64,000 bases of DNA, from the NCBI GenBank assembly GCA_900491605.1, contig UESW01004627.1, forward strand, positions 545,131 to 609,130. Direction: 5' to 3'. The first letter of the stretch is position 1, and each line of letters opens with the position of its first letter. Shown in pieces: positions 38,342-48,770 of this stretch. The position numbers were made by a program, and so were the translations under genes. Source of the DNA: Calamus simplicifolius. Its lineage: Eukaryota > Streptophyta > Magnoliopsida > Arecales > Arecaceae. The notes beneath the pieces were generated by a model. That model worked only from the letters and a program-made list of their open reading frames with translations. It did not search any database and was not told the DNA's origin.

Positions 38342-38559
38342 TAACGATGGCATTCCCCCATCCATATTTAAGCTACTCCTGGCGGGTGTTTCGATTGCCC
38401 GAGCTATCAGCTTTGGCACCCCTATCGTGGAAACTCGCCACGTGCCACAATTTCAATGGGCGCTCACAGGAAACGAAGGGTTGCGCCCCCCTCGTTGAGT
38501 TGGGGGATGGGGAATAGAAACCATTACTGAAGAGAGTGTCGGAAAACCAAATACACGCT

Positions 38560-40090
38560 GGACGGATAAGCTTTACGACATCCCAAGAGGAAACTGGCCG
38601 GAAGTATTACGACACCCAAGTTATGTTTACCCAAAAAAAGATCTACGATGCCGTAGTTGAAACCTCACGACACCCTAGTACCAATGCTGCGACACCCGTG
38701 CTTAAAACTGACCACGGAGAGAATCCCCGCGACACCCCAGGAGAATTCGGCCAAAAATCCTTTGCGACACCCCAGTTGAAACCTCACGACATCCTAGCAC
38801 CAATGCTACGACACTCGTGCTTATAACTGACCACAGAGAAAATCCTTGCGACACCCAAGGAGGAATTCAACCGAAAATCCTTCGCAACACCCCAGTTGAA
38901 ACCTCACGACACCCTAGCACCAATGCTACGATACCCGTGCTTATAACTGACCACGGAGAGAATCCCCGTGACACCCCAGGAGGAATTCAGCCAAAAATCC
39001 TTCGCGACACCCCAGTTGAAACCTCACGACACCCTAGCACCAATGCTACGACACCCATGCTTATAACTGACCATAGAGAGAATCCCCGTGACACCCCAGG
39101 AGGAATTCGGTTGAAAATCCTTTGCGACACCCCAGTTGAAACCTCACGACACCCTAGCACCAATGCTACGACACCCGTGCTTATAACTGACCACAGAGAG
39201 AATCCCCGCGACACCCCAGTTGAAACCTTACGATACGCTAGCGCCAATGCTACGACACCCATGCTTATAACTGACCACAGAGAGAATCCCCGCGACACCC
39301 CAAGAGGAATTCGGCCGAAAATCCTTCGCGACACCCTAGTTGAAACCTCATGACACCCTAACACCAATGCTATGATACCCGTGCTTATAACTGACCACGG
39401 AGAGAATCCCCGCGACACCCAAGGAGGAATTCGGCCGAAAATCCTTCGTGACACCCCAGTTGAAACCTCATGACACCCTAGCACCAATGCTACGACACCC
39501 GTGCTTATAACTGACCACGGAGAGAATCCCCGCGACACCCCAGGAGGAATTCGACCGAAAATCCTTTGCGACATCCCAGTTGAAACCTCACGATACCCTA
39601 GCACCAATGCTATGACACCCATGCTTATAACGACCATGGAGAGAATCCCCGCAATACCCCAGGAGGAATTCGATCGAAAATCCTTCGCGACACCCCAGTT
39701 GAAACCTCATGATACCCCAGCGACAATGCTACAACACTCGTGCTTATAGCTTTAAGGCGACGACACCCTGCCTTAACAGTCACAGCACGGGTGTCGTCGC
39801 CTTAAAGCTAGGGTGTCATCAGATGAGAACTAGGGTGTCGGTAACAGCCTGAGTTGGGGATGTCGTCGGTCCCCGTCTTAACAGTCCCTGCACGGGTGTT
39901 GTCGCCTTAAAGCTAGGGTGTCGTTAGATGAGAGCTGGGGTGCTGTAAGTTTTTTCATGCATTGTCATTTGCGACACCCCAGTTGAAACTTTACGATACC
40001 CTTGGTATAAACTTATGACACCACTACGATATATTTGAATAAGGCAGGAATTTTGACGTCACCCTAGTTGTAATTCGACGACACCCTAGT
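38560..40090. repeat. Middle MULE array with ~120-bp higher-order units
   Basis: From about 38690 to 39750 the unit CTTATAACTGACCACGGAGA ... CGACACCCCAGTTGAAACC ... CAATGCTACGACACCCGTG repeats every 120 bp in about nine copies, one shortened near 39200-39265. Then comes the hairpin at 39747-39810, followed by GGGTGTCGT-oriented units to about 39960. The unit length is a multiple of three, which creates long but meaningless ORFs on both strands. Confidence 0.92.
39747..39810. repeat. Perfect 22-bp inverted repeat in the middle array
   Basis: A 22-base arm (39747-39768) starting TAGCTTTAAGG and ending GACACCC, with its exact complement at 39789-39810 around a 20-base loop. It is the counterpart of 26860-26923 and again marks a switch of motif orientation. 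Confidence 0.92.
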
Positions 40091-40579
40091 AACTCAGCTA
40101 TGCCATCTTTTCGAGAAAAGTTGCAAAACATGGCCGGTTCCTACGGGTTTGCGTATCAGTGATATGATCATGGCGATCCTGGTGTCCTTTCGTATTTCTC
40201 TGAGGTCGGCATAAAAGAATTTCTAAACCCTAGAGGTCCTTCGTTTGTTGCTCGAGAAGCCATCCTTCGTTTGTTGCTCGAGAAGCCACTGGTGTCCTAA
40301 ATTTCTTCTACAGTTCTTTCTTCCATCTACTTCATTCATGAAGATGAGTGCTTTCGTTTGTGGCCGAAGACCACGAACAAAGAAGAACTAGAAGGAGAAA
40401 ATGGTGGAACAAAGCAAGGACATCGTTCTTCATTCAAATGAGGATGCGCCTCCTTCAGATATGTTTATCCCTATGTTAAAATATTATGACATCCTCTCCT
40501 AAAATTTCATGACACCTTAGTTACATACATAATGGCACCCAGCTGACAAGTATGTCTTATGTCTTACCCCCTATTTCAG

Positions 40580-43061
40580 TTGACATGAAAATTTTCAGTC
40601 CTCCTAGTGAAGGCTTCCCAGCTGTTTAAGAATAGTTGCAGGCCAGCCGTATACGTTCAGAAGGTTTGGAAGATGGGGTTCACTAGACAGCATATAAAAC
40701 ATATTCGAAGGAACCTATTTGGTGCCTTCGTCGACATGCAACGTTCACAGTCGACGGGCGACTGCTAGCAGACATAATAAGATGTCACAATAGAGGCGAC
40801 GAGTTCATTTTCTGCAAAAGCCAGTTTTATTCAGTGCCGACGAAGTCGCACTCATTCTGGGTCTTCCAGCTCATGGGAAGAAGATCGACACGTCCAGCCA
40901 ATTGTTCAACGGAAGGTTGTTCAGACGTTTTGGCTAGGGTTTAGATCTTCGTCAAGAAGGTTTGGAGAAGTTAATATTTCAACTCCGATCATCTAAGGCA
41001 CAGGAGGATGTCGAGGACACCGTCCGACTTTGGATCACCTACATGTTGGCCATGTTTTTGGCTCCAAACTCTAATCAGAGATGTCCATGGTATCTCATCC
41101 AGCACTTGGATGACTTAAGTCAACTGGATAGCATCGACTGGGCTTCGACATTGAAGGAGTTGATTGTTCTGGCTCTCCCAGAAGTAGCTGCTTGCTTGCG
41201 TTCCGAGGAGCCGGTCCACTCAAAGAGAGCAAAAAAGGTTAGGAGGTAGCCTACCCTGTTCGGATGCTCGGCAGCACTGGTGGTAAGGATTATTGAGATG
41301 CAGAAATAATGTTCTTAGTATAATTTCTTTATTAATATTATATTATTTAATATCCAAAAAATATCATGTTCAGGCGTGGTTCCTCGAGCGTACATCAATG
41401 CGAGCACTAGCATATCCTGATAAACTGCCCCGGCTGTTAAAGTGGTATGACCACCAAATGAAGATCCAGTCAGTTCGGGTTGCCAACATGCAGCCTCACG
41501 ACTTGGTAAGCTAGTACATTGCTCCATTGCTCTGACCATATTTTTCAACTTAATGTGTCAATATTTTCATTTAATATTAATTTGTTATAATCTTGCTTTG
41601 CAGATGGAGGGAGCTACTGTACCACTGTCACAAGAGCGCTAGCTTCTCACTCAATAGACATAGCATCCCCTCACCAACAATAGCTGCGCAAGATGTGCCG
41701 AGTTGAGGAATGAATTGGAGTGCATTAAAGATCAACTCGACGATGTCAAGCATAGGCTGTTTATTGCTGAGAGCCTTCTCAGTTCACTGCTCAGAAAGGA
41801 AAGCAATGCAAGAAATGAGGAGGACAAGGGAGACGGGAAGACAGAAGAGGGTCATTCCCTGGAGTTGATCCTTCGCAAGCCTGGGAATGGAAATACTGAG
41901 GAGAAGAAGATGGAGGAGGACCATTCCAGAGAGTGTCCAACTGAGACGGGGAATGCAAAAGCAGAGGATAAGAGATTGGAGGGGGATTCATTGGATGATA
42001 AAATAGAGCATGGGAATGAAAATAAAAGGAGGAGAAGAGGGAGGAGGGGCATTCTACGGAGGGCCAAGAGGAGTCCAAATCCGATAATAAACTTGGCACC
42101 CCTATGCCAAAGGGCGATGATGTGGATATAGAAATTGTTGGAATGCCTTCGCTTGTTAAGAGGGTTAAAAAGAGCCGAGGAAGCGTAAGGCATCCAAGGT
42201 CGTCGGAGATTATTATGAGACAACCCATCCTAGAAAGACGGCGAAGACAGTGGGCACGTCAAAGCCCAACACAATGGTCGAAGATGACCAAATTATTATA
42301 CAAAATTTTTTGAGCGAACGACTAACAGACGAGACCGTGTACACCAATAAGTTAGGTGGCGTTGTAACAAGAAAAGTCTTCAAGATCTCATTAATAATGA
42401 TATGATAATAGATGATGGAAGTATCTCAAGAAACCTTTTTAGTTGTTGATTTTAGAAGATGCCGACCAGGAGTTTTTGATGCGCAACTGGACAGAGCATC
42501 CGGACCGATACCATAAGTGCATCTTTGCATCAGTTTTCGTAGCCGCTCTGTGTCTGACTTCTCCATTAACTGATCATGAACTCGCTGCAACATCAGGGGC
42601 TTCGATATTTGACGATGTATCCGATGAATATAAGGACCAATTCGGTTTCTATTCACCATAATAAACTCCGATAATTCGCACTGGCATTTGGTTGCTATCG
42701 ACATGGAAAGAAAGGTGTTCATGCACCTAATTCATTAAAATGCAATGCCAGGTACAAGGCCAATGCAAAGAAATGGCATACAATTCTTGGCCACATATTC
42801 CATATCTACTGCGATAAGGAGGAGGTGATGACTTGGCCGATGGAAGAGATTTCGGATTGCCCAAGCCAACTGGACGGATCACTGGATTGCGGCATATACT
42901 ATCTGAGATACATGGAATGTCTTGCTCGAACGGACAATCCTGATATAAAGATGGATTTCACACAGGAGGAAGTAAGAGATTACCGATAACAATTAGCTGC
43001 GACGATATTGAGAGAGGGCATGAACCAAAAGATTGACGACCTTGTCACAAAGTGTTCTTAA
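40580..43061 (+). pseudogene. Ulp1/C48 SUMO-protease-like gene of the MULE, broken
   Basis: The N-terminal half (40600-41250) contains LPAHGKKIDTSSQLFNGRLF and LAMFLAPNSNQRCPWYLIQH, followed by DDLSQLDSIDWASTLKEL. This resembles the plant-mobile or DUF1985-like region that precedes Ulp1 domains in transposon genes. A Lys/Glu-rich linker (41700-42130) follows. The C-terminal half is a C48 peptidase: SHWHLVAIDMERK with the catalytic His, and QLDGSLDCGIYYLRY with the oxyanion Gln and catalytic Cys. The Asp of the usual DS(L) motif reads as Asn (NSLK), after a one-base frameshift near 42733. An in-frame stop lies at 42987, 24 codons before a second stop at 43061. Several introns are likely (a candidate donor near 41506 and acceptor near 41603), but I cannot define all exons. 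Known relatives cleave SUMO; the role in transposons is not known. Confidence 0.78.
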
Positions 43062-43139
43062 TTTTTTCATTCTTCTTTGATTGAAAATTTAATGTAATTT
43101 ATTCATATTAACACTGTTTCAGATTTAATGCAAATGCAA

Positions 43140-43572
43140 AAATTTTATATTAAGAACAGGGGTGTCCTCGATTTATTCATATTTATGCTTTTCTACTTCA
43201 CAATTTCTTAAGTTTTCATATATGATGTCGTAAATTGAGAACAGGGATGTCGTCAGATTTTGCCTTCTGGGTGTTGTCACGCTAAAACTAGGGTGTTGTT
43301 AACCCAGAGATGGGGTGTCATCGCGCTAAAGCTAGGGTATCGTTAGTCTAGAGCTGGGGTGTCGTCGCGCTAAAAGCTCTAGTGTCCTTTCGTGAGTAAT
43401 AGGATGTCTCGTCGGATTTTGCCTTTCGGGTGTCGTTGCGCTAAAGCTAGGGTATCGTTAGCCCAGAGCTGGGGTGTTGTCGCGCTAAAAGCTCTGGTGT
43501 CCTTTCGTAAGTAATGGGATGTCGTCGGATTTTGCCTTTCGGGTATCATCGAGCTAAAGCTAGGGTGTCGTT
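43140..43572. repeat. Right-of-gene MULE repeats, split by copia element 2
   Basis: Units such as GGGTGTCGTCGCGCTAAAGC and TAGCCCAGAGCTGGGG repeat at about 100-130 bp. They continue at 48360-48500 after copia element 2, in register with the break. The following bases 48500-48620 hold a few ACGACACCC-oriented copies. Confidence 0.85.
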
Positions 43573-44504
43573 TGTTGGGAATTGTATCCTAAAGCCAATC
43601 ATTTGATGATTGTGCTAATGTAAGTTGTATATAAATTGATATATTAATAAAAGTTATTTGGCAGTTTATTCATTACAAGAACATCTTCTTAAAACTCCTA
43701 ATGGTAATGAAGCCCTCAGGATCTTCCTTCACGATAAAGGAGGATTTATCTTTGAAGGTCCTTAAAAGAGTTCGCGACCAAATGATATACTATGACAGGG
43801 CCATAGTACTATCAATTATAGGATGTTGTATATCATATTTGTTGGTTGTCCTCTTAACCAAGGAGTGTAGAGACACTGGTATGACATACAGGTGAAAGCA
43901 TAGGAGTACATTTCACCGAACGTGACTCATTTCGGATACTCTACTGTCAAGAGTTAATCCGAGAAGATATAGGTATAAGTATCCTTCAGACCTGAAGATC
44001 ACAACCAGTGGCTTACAAGCAACTCATTGTACTTAGGTGCCGGACCACCTAGATTTCTAATCCAGCTATGAAAGGTTACTGGGTGCAGTCAATTACTTAT
44101 GGTAGTCAGTTGTGGATCAAGAAAGAATTTGATCTATCCCGTTAAAAGGAGAAATGCTTGTGTTTCAATTTAGCAAGACCTTGGCCAAGGCACTTCATGT
44201 GAAAGTCACATGATCACTAAAATTGAAATCACTTTATGGATTTGCTGTTTAGAGTTGACAGGCTCTTAAGCCATCCTTAGCATTTGTGGTCAAGAGGATG
44301 AATTATACGGTAACTGTTTCTTAGGGTTCTTGGAGTTTGCTCGGCAACTCTTCGACCTATCCGGACGTTGGGTTCTATTGCTAGATTGGCACATCGATTA
44401 GTATAGAAAGTTGTTTCTATGCTACTGGCTTAGGTTCGAATCTAGAGAGTCACATGCATAGAAGTTTCCTAAGATGATCTATTTACTGATCAACGATTGA
44501 GAAT
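43573..44504 (+). repeat. 5' LTR of copia element 2, truncated
   Basis: It matches 46342-47275 of the right LTR with scattered substitutions. The match ends at AACGATTGAGAAT, where the right LTR continues CGTATATG but the left copy changes to pol sequence. Confidence 0.88.
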
Positions 44505-46327
44505 AGAGCAGTTTTTCTTGAAAAGGAGTTCCTTAGTGAAGGAACAAATAGCTCTAATATCGAACTTGAGGAAGTTCATCAAGTAGAAGGAACAACACAA
44601 ACCAGTAAACCCTTAGAATCTGAGTTGATTAGATCAAACTCAAAACCCATTCTAGATGCACCATTAAGGCGATCTGTAGAGTACCACATCAACCGGACAG
44701 ATACTTAGGTTTCTTGGTCTAGAATGAAGATTCTGTTGAACTCGATGAGAACAACGAGGATCCGATCACCTATATGGATGCTATGCAAAGGACTGACTCT
44801 AATAAATGGCTTGATGCCATGAAATTTGAACTTGATTCCATGAAGAACAATAATGTATGTACATTAGTTGACCCACCCGAAGGGATAAAACCCATAGGGT
44901 ATAAGTGAGTTTTCAAGAGGAAAAGAGGCACAGACGGAAAGGTTGAGACCTATAAAGCACGTCTGGTTTCTAAGGGGTATCGTCAACGTTATGATATTGA
45001 CTATGACGAAACGTTTTCTCCTATGGTAATGCTGAAATCCATTCGGATTATGCTAGCTATAGTAGCATACTTCGATTATGAGATTTGGCAGATGGATGTT
45101 AAAACCACTTTTCTAAATGGTGATTTAGAAGAACAAGTGTATATGATACAGCCTGAAGGTTTTATATCTGAAGACAAGTCTAAAGTGTGCAGGCTACATA
45201 AGTCTATTTATGGACTTAAGCAAGCATCTAGGAGTTGGAACATACGATTTGATAAAGTGATCAAATCTTATGGCTTTATTAAGAATAAAGAAGAACCTTG
45301 CATTTATAAATGGGCTAATGATTCCATTATTGTATTTCTTGTATTATATGTGGATGATATTCTCTTAATCGGGAATGATATCCCTGCATTACAAGGAATA
45401 AAGACATGGTTATCATCACAATTCTCCATGAAAGATCTGGGAAAAGCATCATACATCCTAGGGATGAAGATCTATAGAGATAGATCTAAGAGGATGCTTG
45501 GTTTATCCCAATCTACGTACATTGACACCGTGCTAAAGAGGTTTAGCATGGAGAATTTCAAGAAAGGCTATCTTCCGATAGGCATGAAATTCATCTTTCT
45601 AAGAAGGATTGTCCGATAACTCCTAATGAAAGAGAACGTATGAGTCAAATTCCATATGCTTCGGCAGTGGGATCGATTATGTACACCATGACATGTACAA
45701 GACCAGATGTTGCATACTCACTAGGAGTAGTGAGTAGATACCAATCTGATCCAGGAGAAAAACACTGGCAAGTTGTTAAGACAATCCTTAAGTATTTGAG
45801 AAATACTAAGGATTAGTGGTTAGTCTATGGAGAGTCTGATTTGAAACTTAGATATATTGATTCCAGTTTCAATCAGATCATGATGATAGCAAAAGTGTAT
45901 CAGGTTTCGTGTTTATCCTAAATGGTGGAGCTGTTTGCTGGAAAAGTTCCAAGCAACATACAGTGGCGGATTCGGTATGCGAGGCAGAGTACATCGCTGC
46001 ATCAGATGCTGCGAAAGAAGCTGTGTGGCTGTGAAAGTTTATCTCGAGCTTGGAGTGGCACCTTCCATAGATGGACCAGTCCTATTATACAGTGACAGCA
46101 CTGGTGCCATAGCTCAAGCAAAGGAACCATGAGCACATTAGCGCACCAAGCACATACTGCGTCGGTTTCATCTTATACGAGAGATTGTAGACCGAGGTGA
46201 CATAAATCTTCAGAAGATTGATGGAAAGGAAAACCTAGGTGACCCATTTACTAAAGCACTCAGCGTCAAGGAGTTTGATGACTATAAATTGAAGATGGGT
46301 ATGAAATACTGTAATGAGTGGCTTTAG
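44505..46327 (+). pseudogene. copia RT and RNase H of element 2
   Basis: The RT is readable from YMDAMQRTDSNKWLDAM (about 44770) through IWQMDVKTTFLNGDLEEQVY and LHKSIYGLKQASRSWN to VLYVDDILLIGND and MKDLGKASYILGMKIYRDRS. RNase H pieces follow (TCTRPDVAYSLGVVSRYQ, AEYIAASDAAKEAVW). Stops occur near 44700, 44908, 45815 and 46033, and a frame change near 45600. The last frame ends at 46325-46327. It is closely related to element 1 in amino acid sequence but is a different, more decayed copy. Confidence 0.9.
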
Positions 46328-46341
46328 GCTAAGTGGGAGTT

Positions 46342-48359
46342 TGTTGGGAATTGTATCCTAAAGCCAATCATTTGATGATTGTGCTAATGTAAATTGTATA
46401 TAAATTGATATATTAATAAAAGTTATTTGACAGTTTATTCATTACAAGAACACCTTCTTAAAACTCCTAATGGTAATGAAGCCCTCAGGATCTTCCTTCA
46501 CGATAAAGGAGGATTTATCTTTGAAGGTCCTTAAAAGAGTTCGCAACCAAATAATATACTATGACAGGACCATAGTACTAACAATTATAGGATGTTGTAT
46601 ATCATATTTGTTGGTTGTCCTCTTAACCAAGGAGTGTAGATACACTGGTATGACATACAGGTGAAAGTGTAGGAGTACATTTCATCGAACGTGACTCATT
46701 TTTGGATACTCTACTGTCAAGAGTTAATCCGAGAAGATATAGGTATAAGTATCCTTCAGATCTGAAGATCACAACCAGTGGCTTACAAGCAACTCATTGT
46801 ACTTAGATGCCGGACCACCTGGATTTCTAATCCAGCTACGAAAGGTTACTGGGTGCAGTCAAGTACTTGTGGTAGTCAGTTGTGGATCAAGATGAATTTG
46901 ACCTATCCCGTTAAAAGAAGAAATGCTTGTGTTTCAATTTAGCAAGACCTTGGCCAAGGCACTTCATGTGAAAGTCACATGATCACTAAAATTGAAATCA
47001 CTTTATGGATTTGCTGTTTAGAGTTGACAGGCTCTTAAGCCATCCTTAGCATTTGTGGTCAAGAGGATGAATTATACAGTAACTGTTTCTTAGGGTTCTT
47101 GGAGTTTGCTCGGTAACTCTTCGATCTATCCGGACGTCGGGTTCCATTGCTAGATGGGCACATCGATTAGTATAGAAAGTTGTTTCTATGCTACCGGCTT
47201 AAGTTCGAACCTAGAGAGTTACACGCATAGAAGTTTCCTAGATGATCTATTTACTGATCAACGATTGAGAATCGTATATGATTTAATTAATCAATTTGAT
47301 TGATTGAATTATCTCAATTGGGTTAAGTACAAGTGAATAAGATTCAATTTGGTTTAAGTCTATTAGAAGGACTAGTCAATTTCAAATATTGATTTGAAAT
47401 TAGACTTGATTTGGATTTAAATAGATTCAGGACTAGCAAACTTTGATTTGGGCTAGGACCATGATCTATGTGGGTTAGTCCAATAAATTCAGATCAGAAT
47501 TAAACCATCACCTGAACCCAAACCTCTAGCATAAGGATCTCACATGATGAGATGGTTGAAATCTCATCTCATGAGAGATTAAATTCTCATATAGAATTTA
47601 ATGCCTGGCATTAATCTTCTCCGTTGGAATTCTAAGTGTTAGAATTCATGTACCTTTTTGAATTAGCCAAACACTGCGACTCTTTAGTTTTCACCGAAAG
47701 TCGGAATTAGCCAAACATTGCGACTCTTTGTTTTCACCGAACATCGAATTAACCAAACGCCGCACCTCTTTGGTTCGGCGTCTCTTTGCTTTTTACCGAA
47801 CGATGGAATTCTAAATGTTAGAATTCAATGGGCTGGCTAAAATGAGACTATAAATAGAGGATATCCCTCACCAGATTACACAGAACAACAACACACGATA
47901 TATTGTGGATTGAAATTCTAAAAGGTTAGAATAGAAAATCCTGGTGATTCTGGTGTTAGCGGAAGCTGGTGGATCTTGGAGGAAGATTCAAGTGGGAGGA
48001 TTTTAGATCAGCAAAGTTATTTTTCCGCGAGCTAGCACTCCCGGAAATCGATCATTCGGGGCTTCGCGTGGACGATACTAGAGGCCGGGCGATTGAACGG
48101 CTGCAGAGCATAAAAGGATTTACCAACTGCCCTTAAGGTAAGTGATATGATCCCTAGATCTTAAGGCATGATTCAAGGCAAGAAGTATGACTTCTTGCCT
48201 TGAGATCAAGATATGATCATGCATATTTTAGATCAAGAATATAAGGCAAAGATATGATCTTGATGATAGATAGATTAATATGTAATCTTTTAGTTTCCGC
48301 ATTGATAATAGTTATCAAATTTTAAAATATGCATGCCTCAGAGTTTATTTCTCCCTACA
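46342..48359 (+). repeat. 3' LTR of copia element 2
   Basis: 2,018 bp beginning TGTTGGG after the purine tract AAGTGGGAGT, with the TATA box CTATAAATAG near 47848 and an end at CCCTACA. Confidence 0.92.
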
Positions 48360-48770
48360 TCGTTAGCCCAGAGCTGGGGTGTCGTCGCGCTAAAAGCTCT
48401 AGTGTCCTTTGTGATAATGGGATGTCGTAGGATTTTTCCTTTCGGGTGTTGTCGGGCTAAAGCTAAGGTGCCGTTAGCCTAGAGCTGGGGTTGTAACAGT
48501 GCAAGCGTATTCGCAAATATCAAATCTTTTTGGCAGACGAGATGAGCACTTCATTTACCTAAAAAAGACACCCTAGTTACAAAGCACTTCATTTGCGACC
48601 AGGACACCATAGTTACGACACCCGTGTTTTACATATGCTCCTGTGTAAATTGACTCAATACATAAGCATCAAACTCGTCCATCAAAGTTTTGGAAGGTGG
48701 TACAATTCTTTTCATGTCCTCTCGATGTTAATTGACTGCATACAAGTCTGCCTGTTGCTTGAAGTAGCTC

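Larger units (their letters stand above)
43573..48359 (+). mobile_element. Internally deleted Ty1/copia element 2, nested in the MULE
   Basis: It starts TGTTGGGAATTGTATCC and ends CTCCCTACA. The 5-bp duplication TCGTT lies at 43568-43572 and 48360-48364, inside a GGGTGTCGTT motif. The left LTR matches the right one only to about 44504. It then jumps directly into pol, so the rest of the left LTR, primer site, gag, protease and integrase are missing. Confidence 0.9.

Noticed and set aside
38817..39637. Plus-strand 178-residue and minus-strand 216-residue ORFs in the middle MULE array
   Set aside because: The array unit is 120 bp, a multiple of three, so both strands stay open by chance. The peptides are pure 40-residue repeats.
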